Shown here: in pieces, positions 1-8,417 of the stretch
Layout: the number at the start of each line of letters is the position of its first letter
Numbering within the stretch: position 1 is the stretch's first letter
NCBI RefSeq assembly: GCF_024710845.1
Contig: NZ_JANJTZ010000061.1
Span: 1 to 64,000 of the forward strand
DNA from: Mesorhizobium sp.
Lineage (GTDB): Bacteria; Pseudomonadota; Alphaproteobacteria; Rhizobiales; Rhizobiaceae
Reading direction: 5' to 3'
DNA: 64,000 nt
The notes under the pieces: model-generated
What the model was told of the DNA's origin: nothing
Database searches by the model: none
What the model saw: the letters and a program-made list of their open reading frames with translations, nothing else
Made by a program: the position numbers and the translations under genes

Positions 1-685
1 AGGCGGGGAAATCGATCGCCAACCGATGATCTTCTACGCCACGGACCCCTGCGAGGTTCTCCGCCAGGATTCGAGAAGCGCACCGTTCCTCTTCCGAGTT
101 CACGGTCCCCCAGAAGGAGACGAAGCCGTCGCGCACCTCGACGCCGATCTGTGTTGCGCTTGCCCAGGGCTGAAGCCCGAGCTCCTCCAACAGCCGTGTT
201 CGTATGCCCTCGTCGCTCAGATGCGCATCCGTTTCCTCCGGCTTCGCGCCCGCGATAGCCTTGACGAGGTCCGCCCTGCTGACGATGCCCACCACTGCGC
301 CGCCCCGAGTCACAGGAACCCGCTTGATCCGGGCGCGGTCCATGAGCTCCGCGATCTGTTCGACTGACGCTTTCTCCTCCACCGATCGGACGGTTCGGGT
401 CATCAGATCTGCGACGTGTCTGGAGTGGGACCGGGCGTATTCGTTGGCCATAGTCGACGGGTCCCGGAAAAGAGTGAGCCACCAGGAGCGGCTTCGCTCC
501 GCGGTTCCGATCTCGGCGCGGTGAACGAGATCCCCCTCGCTGATAATCCCCACGAGCAGACCATGATCGACCACCGGGACGGCGCTGATCCGGTGACGGA
601 CCATTTGGGCCGCAGCCTCTGAAATCGTGCTGTCTGATCGAACGGTGACGACCTTGCGGGTCATGATGTCTTGCGCGAGCAGCAT
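1..685 (-). CDS. CBS-CBS-BON domain protein (3' end outside window)
   Basis: Reading leftward from the ATG at 685 the frame stays open to the window edge (about 228 codons). The N-terminus (MLLAQDIMTRKVVTV) starts a CBS domain, a second CBS domain follows (VADLMTRTVRSV, then GIVSRADLVKA), and a BON-like segment begins near residue 165 (IRTRLLEELG, VSFWGTVNSEEE). Paired CBS domains usually bind adenosyl nucleotides, and BON domains are associated with membranes or ligands. CBS-BON proteins are common in alphaproteobacteria, often without a defined role. The stop codon is not in the window, so length and C-terminus are unknown. Family assignment is firm; function is not established. Confidence 0.85.
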   Translation of the reverse strand, partial: MLLAQDIMTRKVVTVRSDSTISEAAAQMVRHRISAVPVVDHGLLVGIISEGDLVHRAEIGTAERSRSWWLTLFRDPSTMANEYARSHSRHVADLMTRTVRSVEEKASVEQIAELMDRARIKRVPVTRGGAVVGIVSRADLVKAIAGAKPEETDAHLSDEGIRTRLLEELGLQPWASATQIGVEVRDGFVSFWGTVNSEEERCASRILAENLAGVRGVEDHRLAIDFPA

Positions 686-943
686 GTCGACGCCTCCTTG
701 GTTGAGGGCGACCACATGCACGGGCCTCGACCCTCGCTCGCATCGTCGCGCCTCGGTCGTCTTCAATCAAACGAATAGAAATGCAGCCTGAATCCGCATT
801 CCTTGCACTGTCCCGCACCAAACTTTGGCGACGGGTGTCATGGTCCGAGCACAACATGCGCCTGGCTCCAGTGGCCGCTGTGATGTTGGCTAGGAGGCGA
901 AGGCAGCTCTTCCTAGTGGCATGGCATTGAGCCTACGAACTCA

Positions 944-1555
944 TCAATCCTGGCAAGTGGCCACAAGGATCCAGTTGACGTCACCGCTCTCCAACTGGCG
1001 CGCGAAGGTCCATACCTCGTCCGTCCCCTTTACGGCGGAGGGTTCCCCGCTCACCACGGCGCCCGTCGCCGACAGGACCGCGCTCACGATTTCGGCCCGA
1101 AAGCGCACGCCGATCTCTGCTTGATCGCCGTCCACTGCCACGAACTCGATTTCGGCGGACGCGAGGCCCACGTAGGCGAAGACGACCGTTTCACCTCGTT
1201 CATCCTGAGCTTTCCTGACCTCGGAAAAGGCCTCATGGACCTCCGCCGAGATCAGCGGTCTGAGGGCTTCCAGATCGGCGTTTGCGTACAGGTTCAGTAT
1301 CTCTTCGTAAGCTCGTGCCGCACCCGCAAGGAACGTGTCCAAGTCGAACCCGGGATCGACCGCACACAGGGCTTCCAGGCGGGGATCGCGCTGGTTCTGT
1401 CGATCCGGCGGCACCCCAGACGCCGGGATCTGGTGCTGCGCCTTTTCCGATTTGTCGCGCGACAGGCGTCGATCGAGCGCGGAAACCACTGCCCACCAGA
1501 ATGACAGGAGGATTATCGCTGGAAGGTTGGCGACGAGTTCGCTGGATTCGTTCAT
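944..1555 (-). CDS. Tim44-like domain protein, membrane-anchored
   Basis: A 203-residue protein. Residues about 10-28 form one hydrophobic segment (LPAIILLSFWWAVVSAL), then a polar linker, then from about residue 70 a Tim44-like domain: FDLDTFLAGAARAYEEIL, helix-turn LRPLISAEVHEAF, and a beta-rich C-terminus ending in TFARQLESGDVNWILVAT. Bacterial Tim44-like proteins (TimA/TimB type in alphaproteobacteria) are thought to be membrane adaptors related to the mitochondrial import motor subunit. The gene lies 10 bp after the oxidase subunit I gene on the same strand and is probably co-transcribed with it, which suggests a role at the inner membrane. The domain call is good; a link to oxidase assembly is inference. 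Confidence 0.8.
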   Translation of the reverse strand: MNESSELVANLPAIILLSFWWAVVSALDRRLSRDKSEKAQHQIPASGVPPDRQNQRDPRLEALCAVDPGFDLDTFLAGAARAYEEILNLYANADLEALRPLISAEVHEAFSEVRKAQDERGETVVFAYVGLASAEIEFVAVDGDQAEIGVRFRAEIVSAVLSATGAVVSGEPSAVKGTDEVWTFARQLESGDVNWILVATCQD

Positions 1556-1565
1556 GACCGTGTTC

Positions 1566-3164
1566 TCAGCGTATCAGTGGCAGCTGGCTGAATTGGTGCG
1601 TCGGCGGAGGCGAGGACAGCGTCCATTCCAGCGTCGTCGCGCCTTCCCCCCAAGGATTCGCGCCCGCCGCGCGCTTCCTTGCGAATGCTTCGACCACCGC
1701 GACAAGAAAGACGCACAGGCCGGCTGCCGAAATGTAGGATCCGATCGAAGAGACGAGGTTCCAGCCTGCGAACGCGTCGGGGTAGTCGGCGTAGCGGCGC
1801 GGCATGCCGGCGAGGCCGAGGAAATGCTGGGGGAAGAAGACGAGATTGACTCCCACGAAGGTGAGCCAGAAGTGAAGCTTCCCGAGCGTCTCGCTCATCA
1901 AGTAGCCGCTCATCTTCGGGAACCAGTAGTACCAGCCCGCGAAAATGGCGAAAGCGGCGCCGAGAGACAGCACATAGTGGAAGTGGGCGACGACATAGTA
2001 GGTATCGTGCAGGACCCGGTCGACGCCAGGGTTTGCGAGAACCACGCCCGTCACGCCGCCGATCGTGAACAGCAGAACGAAGCCCGCCGCCCAGAACATG
2101 GGCGTCCTCATCGTGATGGAGCCGCCCCACATCGTGGCGAGCCAGGAGAAGACTTTCACGCCGGTCGGCACAGCGATGACCATGGAGGCGAAAGCGAAAT
2201 ACCGCTGGCTGTCCAAAGAGAGGCCGACGGTGAACATGTGGTGTGCCCAGACGACGAAGCCGATCATGCCGATCGCCACCATCGCATATGCCATGCCGAG
2301 ATAGCCGAAGATCGGCTTTTTCGCGAACGTCGAAATCACGTGGCTTACGATGCCGAAGGCTGGGAGGATCATGATGTAGACCTCCGGGTGACCGAAGAAC
2401 CAGAACAGGTGCTGGTACAGGATGGGGTCGCCGCCGCCTTCCGGCACGAAGAAAGTCGTGCCGAAATTGCGGTCCGTCAGGAGCATGGTGATCGCGCCTG
2501 CGAGAACTGGAAGAGCCAGCAGCAGCATAAAGGCGGTCACAAGCATGGACCACGCGAAGAGTGGCATCTTGTGCAGCGTCATGCCGGGCGCCCGCATGTT
2601 GAAAATGGTGGTGATGAAGTTGATAGCGCCGAGTACTGACGACGCCCCGGAAAGGTGGATCGAGAGGATGACGAAGTCGACGGCGGGGCCGGACTGGCCA
2701 GTGCTCGAGTATGGCGGGTAGAGCGTCCAGCCGCCGCCGTGTCCAGAAATGCCGGGCGCTCCGGGTACGAAAATCGAGCAGGCGAACAGGACCAGGGAAG
2801 CCACCAGGAGCCAGAACGAGACGTTGTTCAAGCGTGGAAACGCCATATCCGGCGCGCCGATCATGATCGGCACGAACCAGTTGCCGAAGCCGCCGATGAG
2901 CGCCGGCATGATGACGAAGAAGATCATCACAAGCCCGTGCGCACTCACCACCACGTTGAACAGTCCAGCATCGGCAAATATCTGCATCCCCGGTTCCTGC
3001 AGTTCCATGCGCAGGGCAACTGAAAGCCCGGTACCGAGCACTCCCGACAGCATCGCAAGGACCAGATAGAGCGTTCCGATATCCTTATGGTTGGTGGAGA
3101 AAACCCATCGCACGAAGAAGCGAGGCCGCTGGTCCTCTCCGGTCGTTGCAGTGTCCGACATCAT
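1566..3164 (-). CDS. ctaD: Cytochrome c oxidase subunit I, aa3-type (orphan)
   Basis: A 532-residue polytopic haem-copper oxidase subunit I, which reduces O2 to water at the haem a3-CuB centre and pumps protons. Visible residues: haem a ligand His76 (SAHGLVMIF), D-channel Asp106 ([12 protein letters not shown]), His259/Glu261/Tyr263 in GHPEVY, CuB His308-His309 (WAHHMFTVG), K-channel Lys337 (PTGVKVFSW) and the late VAHFHYVLS histidines. This is a complete A1-type set. The start at 3164 (MMSDTATT) was chosen because an AGG-rich stretch precedes it; a longer frame reaches 3236 without support. No subunit II, III, ctaB or ctaG gene adjoins it, so it must use partners encoded elsewhere or be a spare copy. 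It sits between a cyclo-ligase-like gene and a Tim44-like gene, all leftward. Confidence 0.95.
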   Translation of the reverse strand: MMSDTATTGEDQRPRFFVRWVFSTNHKDIGTLYLVLAMLSGVLGTGLSVALRMELQEPGMQIFADAGLFNVVVSAHGLVMIFFVIMPALIGGFGNWFVPIMIGAPDMAFPRLNNVSFWLLVASLVLFACSIFVPGAPGISGHGGGWTLYPPYSSTGQSGPAVDFVILSIHLSGASSVLGAINFITTIFNMRAPGMTLHKMPLFAWSMLVTAFMLLLALPVLAGAITMLLTDRNFGTTFFVPEGGGDPILYQHLFWFFGHPEVYIMILPAFGIVSHVISTFAKKPIFGYLGMAYAMVAIGMIGFVVWAHHMFTVGLSLDSQRYFAFASMVIAVPTGVKVFSWLATMWGGSITMRTPMFWAAGFVLLFTIGGVTGVVLANPGVDRVLHDTYYVVAHFHYVLSLGAAFAIFAGWYYWFPKMSGYLMSETLGKLHFWLTFVGVNLVFFPQHFLGLAGMPRRYADYPDAFAGWNLVSSIGSYISAAGLCVFLVAVVEAFARKRAAGANPWGEGATTLEWTLSSPPPTHQFSQLPLIR

Positions 3165-3251
3165 GTCCTGCCTTTCGGGACCGCAGACGCGGCAGCTTGA
3201 CGGCGATGCCGTCGCAGCCATCTGTCCGCAGGCCATGCCTGCCTTCCGTGG

Positions 3252-3905
3252 TCAGTCGGTGACGATCGTATCCATGGGAATGTCGTGCGGTTGCGGGTAG
3301 ATGGTCGCAATCTTCGCGGTGTCGAAGCCGATACCGATCCTGAGAGGCATTCGCGGCATTGCCGCCAGCGTTCGATCGAAATAGCCTCCGCCATGCCCCA
3401 GGCGATAGTTTGCCGTGTCGAAACCGACGACCGGCGCGATCACGACGTCCGGAAGGACGGCTGGTCCGCGGGACGGGACCAGAATGTTCCAGACGCCTCG
3501 CTCCAGCGGATCTCCCGGTTGCCAGATGCGGAATTCCAGGGGCTCTGCCTTCCGAAGAACGACAGGCAGCGCGATCCGTCCGCCTCGTTCGATCACCTTT
3601 ATAGCCCAGTTGCGAAGGTCCGGTTCGCCACGAAACGGCCAGTAGCTTGAGACGATGCGACCCGAGACTCGGCCGATGGCCTGGTCAAGTTTTTCCGCGA
3701 GACGCTCGGACCGAGCGATACGGTCCGCCGATTTCAGCGCCATGCGCTCGCCGATCAGCCGCCTGCGCTCCGCGTTCCTCCACCGTGAGACATCGTCCCA
3801 TGCATCGCTGCGGTTGGGCGCGAGCGGCGCGTCCCATGGCAGCTCGTGCATGAAGCACGGAGGGGATGCGTATTCCGGCAGGTCGGTTTCGTCCTCGTCT
3901 GACAT
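3252..3905 (-). CDS. 5-formyltetrahydrofolate cyclo-ligase family protein
   Basis: A 217-residue protein of the 5-formyl-THF cyclo-ligase (MTHFS/YgfA) family, which converts 5-formyl-THF to 5,10-methenyl-THF with ATP. Family features: an Arg-rich N-terminal helix (AERRRLIGERMALK), SSYWPFRGEPDLRNW, the mid motif LPVVLRKAEPLEFRIW, and the C-terminal phosphate-binding segment RLGHGGGYFDRTLA. It is somewhat longer than the usual 180-200 residues because of about 35 extra acidic/Pro-rich residues at the front (DEDETDLPEYASPPCF). The start is the ATG at 3905; the frame extends upstream to 4133 but would run through the divergent LysR gene. It is the first gene of a leftward unit with ctaD (87 bp gap) and the Tim44-like gene. 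Confidence 0.88.
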   Translation of the reverse strand: MSDEDETDLPEYASPPCFMHELPWDAPLAPNRSDAWDDVSRWRNAERRRLIGERMALKSADRIARSERLAEKLDQAIGRVSGRIVSSYWPFRGEPDLRNWAIKVIERGGRIALPVVLRKAEPLEFRIWQPGDPLERGVWNILVPSRGPAVLPDVVIAPVVGFDTANYRLGHGGGYFDRTLAAMPRMPLRIGIGFDTAKIATIYPQPHDIPMDTIVTD

Positions 3906-3922
3906 CAGGGACCGTTTCGTCG

Positions 3923-3961
3923 TTAAGGTGCGGCTTGAAGCTGCGCCCGAGGAAACCTTAA
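3923..3961. promoter_or_regulatory. Inverted repeat in divergent promoter, candidate LysR site
   Basis: Between the divergent cyclo-ligase gene (start 3905) and the LysR gene (start 4021) lie matching 7-bp arms, TTAAGGT at 3923-3929 and ACCTTAA at 3955-3961, separated by 25 bp. LysR proteins usually bind dyads in the divergent promoter next to their own gene, so this is a plausible site. The arms are short and AT-biased, and the match could be chance. Confidence 0.3.
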
Positions 3962-4020
3962 GGCAAACGAAATTAAATGCGCTATCAATGCAAAACAGTT
4001 GCTTTGAAGAGGAGACCGAC

Positions 4021-4863
4021 GTGGATGTCGATCGCGCACGCACGTTTCTCGAGATCGTCCATACCGGGAGCTTTCTCAAGGCTTCCGATCGACTCCACGT
4101 CACCCAGACGACCGTAAGCGCCCGTATTCGCACGTTGGAAGAAAGCCTCGGGAAACGGCTATTCGTGCGCAGCCGCAGCGGGGTGACACTGACTGCCGCA
4201 GGCCGAGAGTTCGAGCGTTACGCGCAGTCTTTCGTCCAGGTGTGGGAGCGTGCGAGACAACAGCTTTCGGTGCCGCCGGGGCGCACCAGTCTCATCGCAA
4301 TGGGTGGAGAACTCAGTCTTTGGAGTCCCGTGCTGCTCGACTGGCTGGTCTGGATGAAGAAACGATATCCTGAGATAGGCATCCGGGCCAGCATTGGCGT
4401 TCCCGACCAACTTATTGAACAGCTTCGTACAGGCGTTCTCGACATCGCCGTTTTATACGCACCACCGCTGCTACCGGGCTTCAGGATCGAGCTCGTTGAA
4501 GAGGAAGAACTGGTGCTCGTGCGTACGCCGGAACGCCACGAGGATGGAAATCAGCCTGACTACGTCCACGTAGATTGGGGTCCGCAGTTTGCCGCGGCGC
4601 ACGGTTTCGCGAGCGCAACTACCGAGGCTCCGGGTCTCGCGGTAGGGCTTGGACCGTTGGGCCTGAGCTATATCCTTCGCGCAGGCGGCATGGGTTATTT
4701 TCGCAGGGGGGCGGTGAAACCGCATCTTGAAAAGGCAGAGCTCGAGCTCGTTGTGGATGCGCCGCGCTACACCTATCCGGCGTACGCAATCTATCCCGAC
4801 GATAGCGAGGTGCGCGGAGATCTCCAGGCGGCCATTGAAGGTCTCAAGCAGGTGGTTCGGTGA
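4021..4863 (+). CDS. LysR-family transcriptional regulator
   Basis: A 280-residue LysR-type regulator with a winged HTH at residues 1-60 (RARTFLEIVHTGSFLKASDRL, TQTTVSARIRTLEESLG, LFVRSRSGVTLTAAG) followed by a substrate-binding-like effector domain. The start is taken as GTG 4021 because AGGAG lies 6-7 bases upstream and the family alignment begins there; the ATG at 3988 would add an unsupported leader. It is transcribed away from the cyclo-ligase/ctaD/Tim44-like unit with a 115-bp shared promoter region, so that unit is the likely target. The effector domain gives no clue to the ligand. Confidence 0.92.
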   Translation: MDVDRARTFLEIVHTGSFLKASDRLHVTQTTVSARIRTLEESLGKRLFVRSRSGVTLTAAGREFERYAQSFVQVWERARQQLSVPPGRTSLIAMGGELSLWSPVLLDWLVWMKKRYPEIGIRASIGVPDQLIEQLRTGVLDIAVLYAPPLLPGFRIELVEEEELVLVRTPERHEDGNQPDYVHVDWGPQFAAAHGFASATTEAPGLAVGLGPLGLSYILRAGGMGYFRRGAVKPHLEKAELELVVDAPRYTYPAYAIYPDDSEVRGDLQAAIEGLKQVVR

Positions 4864-5139
4864 CGATCTGGGAGGAAAGGAGCGCTGAAATCGCAAGCTC
4901 GCGTCCCTTCCTGCTGATGCCCAATCCTGAAGGGAGTCTTGACGCGAGACCCAGACAGAGCAATCGAGCGCTGGTCACCCGATCGATCCCGAGGCAATGG
5001 CCTCGGTTGAGACGCATGAGCCCGGCCTGTTCTGCCCGGCCGAGCTGATCCCACGCAACAGCCGCTTCGGAGCGGTCCTCGTCGGGTCGGAGCGTGAGCG
5101 GCGTTCGTTCCCGAAGGACCGCGCCGCGGCCGCGTCGGG

Positions 5140-6228
5140 TCATTTCCGCTGCTCTCCCATCCGCGCGAGCAGGCCTTGCGCGTCAGCGGCAAGCTGCCGT
5201 GTGAGTTCGCCTGCGGGAAGCTCGCGGCAGAGCCTTGCCGCCTGACCGGACCACAGCGACATGAACTCGCCGGACCCCGACTTCTCTGTCGCGGCCCTCA
5301 GAGGCGCCAGCGCTCCGCCCGCCAACGGGAAAGAAGGAGCGTCCGAGCTCATTGGACCAAGCTCACGCATGACGCGATTGAGGATGCCTCGTGCGGGCCG
5401 TCCGCTGAACACGTTGGTCAGCGCAGTCTCTTCGGCACGTTCGTCTCGCAATGCCTGTCGATGCGGCGTCGCGAGACGTGCTTCGGGGGTGAACAGATAG
5501 GCCGTGCCGATCTGCACGGCGGATGCTCCTAGCGCCAGGGCCGCCACAATGCCGCGAGCGTCGGCGATGCCTCCCGCTGCGATGACTGGCACCCGCACGG
5601 CATCTACCACCTGTGGAACGAGGGCAAAGGTGCCGACCTGGGTCGCCATGTCTGCCGCTAGGAAGCTGCCCCTGTGTCCTCCTGCTTCGAACCCTTGCGC
5701 GATGATGGCATCGCAGCCATTCAGTTCCAGCCAGCGCGCTTCATTGACCGTCGTGGCGGACGAAAGCACCTTGGCGCCGGTGGACTTCACCCGCTCGAGC
5801 AGCGGCCTTGAAGGAAGGCCGAAGTGAAAGCTCACCACTTCCGGGCGGAACTCTTCGACCAACCCGCAGAATTCATCGTCGAAAGGGTTCCGGCTCGACG
5901 ACACGTAAGGCGCCTGCGGGTCGAGGCCGAATTCGCGGTAGTAGGGTTCCAGGGCTCGTCTCCAGGCTATGTCCCTCCCGGGCTCGTCAGCGGGCTGATC
6001 ATGGCAGAAGAAGTTGACGTTGATCGGCCGCGAGGTCCTTTCCCGTATCCTCGCAAGCTCCGATCGCGCAAGCTCGGCCGTCATCGTGGCGCATGGCAGC
6101 GACCCAAGGCCGCCAGCCTCCGAGACCGCCACAACCATGTCGGCGAAGACAGGACCTGCCATCGGTGCCTGAATGATCGGCAGTTCCATGCCGATCGTCT
6201 CGAGGAGTCCTTTGTTCGGCCAGTCCAT
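5140..6228 (-). CDS. Nitronate monooxygenase family flavoprotein
   Basis: A 362-residue FMN-dependent (beta/alpha)8 enzyme of the nitronate monooxygenase (2-nitropropane dioxygenase) family, which oxidises alkyl nitronates to carbonyl compounds and nitrite. Visible: N-terminal PIIQAPMAGP, FMN-phosphate motif IPVIAAGGIADARGIVAALALGA-like segment near residue 215 (PVIAAGGIADARG), ASAVQIGTAYL, and AQGFEAGGHRGS with the catalytic His. These proteins are often annotated from fold alone, and some are enoyl reductases or propionate-3-nitronate detoxifiers. The gene stands alone, 277 bp from the convergent LysR gene. Confidence 0.9.
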   Translation of the reverse strand: MDWPNKGLLETIGMELPIIQAPMAGPVFADMVVAVSEAGGLGSLPCATMTAELARSELARIRERTSRPINVNFFCHDQPADEPGRDIAWRRALEPYYREFGLDPQAPYVSSSRNPFDDEFCGLVEEFRPEVVSFHFGLPSRPLLERVKSTGAKVLSSATTVNEARWLELNGCDAIIAQGFEAGGHRGSFLAADMATQVGTFALVPQVVDAVRVPVIAAGGIADARGIVAALALGASAVQIGTAYLFTPEARLATPHRQALRDERAEETALTNVFSGRPARGILNRVMRELGPMSSDAPSFPLAGGALAPLRAATEKSGSGEFMSLWSGQAARLCRELPAGELTRQLAADAQGLLARMGEQRK

Positions 6229-6377
6229 GTGAATGCTTCCGCGCCCGTAGGGGTTTTGTCAGAGCTCACTATTTGCGTCACTGGAACGCCTGACAAACGA
6301 AATTATCTTGGGCTAGGGGACAGCTTTCTTGCACCATCAACACGCCGGGCACGGAACCTAGGCTGGTGTGCGCGTTT

Positions 6378-6977
6378 CTATGGAAGTAGGGGCGGCCTGC
6401 TGCAACCAAGGTCGGCCAACCGACCATCGCGCAGCCCGTATATCCATCCGTGAACCCTGATCCGGCTTCCCCGTTTCCATGCCGATCGCATGATCGTCGA
6501 GTTGCAGAGTCGATCCACCTGCGATCTTACGGAAAGCTGGCAGAGCCGATCTGCCCGCGTCAACGGGGCTTGGATACGATCGAGGTCGGCCGCGTGCAGG
6601 TCCGCGAGTTCACGTACGGGCTGTAGCCAATGATCAACAAGACCGTGGGGCTGGTCCTCCATCGCTGCCTGTATGCCACCACAGCCATAATGCCCGCACA
6701 CGATCACGTGGCGTATGTGCAAAACCTCGATCGCGTACTCGAGCACGGAAAGCAGGTTCAGGTCGCCGGGATGAACAAGGTTGGCAACGTTTCGATGAAC
6801 GAAAACTTCACCAGGCTGCAATCCCGCAATCACGTTGGCGGGCACCCGGCTGTCGGAGCACCCGATCCACAGATATTCAGGCCGCTGCAAAGACGCTAGT
6901 CTCTCGAAATAGCCAGGATCATTCTCGACCTGCGCCGCAGCCCACACGCGGTTGTTCTCGAGCAAATCGGACAGCAT
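6378..6977 (-). CDS. Beta-class carbonic anhydrase
   Basis: A 199-residue beta-carbonic anhydrase interconverting CO2 and bicarbonate. The zinc ligands are visible: Cys and Asp of WIGCSDSRVP and the His and second Cys of VCGHYGCGG. GEVFVHRNVANLV and the C-terminal VHGWIYGLRDGRL also fit. The second ATG of an ATGATG pair (6977) was chosen because GGAG lies 7 bases before it; the first (6980) would be only 4 bases away. The frame continues upstream to 7190 with no family similarity. Monocistronic by spacing (149 bp to the nitronate monooxygenase gene). Confidence 0.93.
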   Translation of the reverse strand: MLSDLLENNRVWAAAQVENDPGYFERLASLQRPEYLWIGCSDSRVPANVIAGLQPGEVFVHRNVANLVHPGDLNLLSVLEYAIEVLHIRHVIVCGHYGCGGIQAAMEDQPHGLVDHWLQPVRELADLHAADLDRIQAPLTRADRLCQLSVRSQVDRLCNSTIMRSAWKRGSRIRVHGWIYGLRDGRLADLGCSRPPLLP

Positions 6978-7372
6978 CATTTCACTCCATCGGCAACACT
7001 TTATCAGTATATATTGCCACCGATCGCCCCTGCCCGCTGGCAACTCAATGGAATTTTTCTTGCTACGTTCAGTCATAAAATTTCGTTCGACGGACCAAGC
7101 TGACCACCCACACAACATGAACTGAAAACCGGGCAGCCGTAAAAATACTTCCGTGTTAACGCCGCGGTCACTCAAGGGAACATACCGCAAGCAATCGGCA
7201 TCTCCACCAACTGAGCGAGCGTCGTCGGTTGATCATGTTTCAATGCGTTGGTGATCGTCGCCGCGAGCCAAAGGCGGGTCGCAGCTCCGGCTTCGTTCTC
7301 GTGAACGCGCTTGCCCGACTTAGCGCGGTCCTAACGGCTCCCGCCTTGGAGGGCGCGCGCCGTTCCGCCGAT
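6978..7372. other. Intergenic region, no gene seen
   Basis: About 400 bp between the carbonic anhydrase start and the hairpin following the cupredoxin gene. It should hold the carbonic anhydrase promoter; the stretch just upstream of that gene (about 6990-7100) is AT-richer than its surroundings. No convincing FNR/FixK box or small gene with a ribosome binding site was found. Confidence 0.5.
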
Positions 7373-7404
7373 GCCTCATCCTTCGGCATCGCGAAGGATG
7401 AGGC
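7373..7404 (-). terminator. Strong 13-bp hairpin after the cupredoxin gene
   Basis: Arms GCCTCATCCTTCG (7373-7385) and CGAAGGATGAGGC (7392-7404) are fully complementary around a 6-base loop, 13 bp past the cupredoxin stop at 7418. Its place and stability fit a transcription terminator or 3'-end-protecting hairpin for the leftward DUF4142/cupredoxin transcript. There is no clear U-tract, so intrinsic termination is not certain. Confidence 0.6.
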
Positions 7405-7417
7405 TGCAAGGCATTCC

Positions 7418-7738
7418 TTAAGGGGCCGCCACCATTATGCGGCCCTTCATGTTGGGGTGAAAGCGGCAAATGTAATCAATCGTTTCCGCCTTCTGCACGA
7501 CGATGCTGCCTGACTTTTTGACCGGAAGCATCACTTCCCAGCCGCCCTTTACGGTGGCCGTATGGACAAACTTATCCTTATTCACCCACTCGATCGTGTC
7601 GCCGACCTTGGCGTTGATCTCGGTCGGCGAGAAAGCCATCTTGTCGACCGTCACTGTTATGGTTTCGGCCTGCGCCGAGACCGCGCCCGTGGCCACCGCC
7701 AGCACCACGGGTGCCCAAAAATGCCGTTTCGACAACAT
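7418..7738 (-). CDS. Periplasmic cupredoxin (amicyanin/pseudoazurin-like)
   Basis: A 106-residue exported blue-copper protein. A signal peptide is clear (SKRHFWAPVVLAVATGAVSAQA). Type-1 copper ligands can be placed at the His of KFVHTATV and at Cys, His and Met in YICRFHPNMKG, the H..C..H..M pattern of small cupredoxins. It starts 12 bp after the DUF4142 stop, on the same strand, and is therefore probably under the same ECF-type promoter. Likely a small periplasmic electron carrier or copper-stress protein; the redox partner cannot be read from sequence. Confidence 0.88.
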   Translation of the reverse strand: MLSKRHFWAPVVLAVATGAVSAQAETITVTVDKMAFSPTEINAKVGDTIEWVNKDKFVHTATVKGGWEVMLPVKKSGSIVVQKAETIDYICRFHPNMKGRIMVAAP

Positions 7739-7749
7739 GGCGCAAATCC

Positions 7750-8274
7750 TTATTTCAGACCGGCCGCGACCGTCTCGGCATGCTGCTCGTGACCCTGGAA
7801 GATCTTCAGGCCGGTTTCCAGCAGGCTCTTGAGTTCAGCGTTCTGCGCCGAGGGGATCAGCAAGGTCTCGAGCGCACCGTTGACCTGCTTGTGATAGGCG
7901 ACCTCATTGTCGACATAGGCCTTGTCGAAGGCGGCTCCGTCGAGCTTTTCGAGCTTCGCGCGCTCGGCGGCGGTGGCGTCAGTCAGCGCCTTGCTAGTAG
8001 CGTTGTCCTCAGGGGTGACGTTGAGTTTCTTGACCAGGTCGAGCGCCTGCACGTTCACGGCCTCGTGATCACGCACCATGGACTCGGCAAAGTCCAGGAC
8101 ATCCTTGTTCTTGGATTTCGAAATGGCGAGCCTGCCCATGTCGACGTCGAGCGCACCGGCGGTGTAGGCGATGTGCGCGATCTGCGGGTCGGTGGGCATG
8201 TCGGCGGCTTGCGCCAGCGGCGCGGCCCCGAGCAGGCAGAGTGCGGCCAGCGCCGCGATCGGTCGAATGTGCAT
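7750..8274 (-). CDS. DUF4142 exported protein
   Basis: A 174-residue protein with a Sec signal peptide (HIRPIAALAALCLLGAAPLAQA, cleaved near residue 23) followed by a helical ferritin-like DUF4142 domain: IAHIAYTAGALDVDMGRLA, VLDFAESMVRDHEAVN, AYVDNEVAYHKQVNGALE, and C-terminal IFQGHEQHAETVA. The His/Glu-rich helices resemble those of DUF305/DUF4142 proteins; metal binding is possible but unproven. The gene is preceded by a promoter motif shared with the upstream sigma factor gene, so it is a likely direct target of that sigma factor, together with the cupredoxin gene. Confidence 0.88.
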   Translation of the reverse strand: MHIRPIAALAALCLLGAAPLAQAADMPTDPQIAHIAYTAGALDVDMGRLAISKSKNKDVLDFAESMVRDHEAVNVQALDLVKKLNVTPEDNATSKALTDATAAERAKLEKLDGAAFDKAYVDNEVAYHKQVNGALETLLIPSAQNAELKSLLETGLKIFQGHEQHAETVAAGLK

Positions 8275-8336
8275 GAGAACCTCCTTGACCCGACAGGCCG
8301 AATGGCGCCGGGCTTTGCTTTCAGTTGACGATCATT

Positions 8337-8367
8337 GGATGCGGCGTAGAAGGAAACGTTCCCGGAA
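8337..8367 (-). promoter_or_regulatory. Probable ECF promoter of DUF4142-cupredoxin
   Basis: Reading leftward: TTCCGGGAAC (8367-8358), 16 bases, then CATCC (8341-8337), with the DUF4142 start at 8274. The same two blocks with identical 16-base spacing precede the sigma factor gene. GGAAC is the classic ECF -35 core. Shared blocks at both genes point to recognition by the encoded sigma factor. Confidence 0.6.
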
Positions 8368-8417
8368 AATTCAAGCATTTCCGACAGAATCCGCTGGGCC
8401 AGGCCCTGCCGCAGGCG

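Noticed and set aside
1335-2639. Long plus-strand frame opposite ctaD
   Set aside because: Lies antisense to a clear ctaD with all catalytic residues; composition is a His/Glu/Arg-rich shadow.
3655-4020. N-terminal extension of the LysR protein
   Set aside because: Antisense to the cyclo-ligase gene; GTG 4021 has the ribosome binding site and the family start.
7228-7243. TTGATCATGTTTCAA as an FNR/FixK box
   Set aside because: Spacing between half-sites is 5 instead of 4 and the right half is mismatched.
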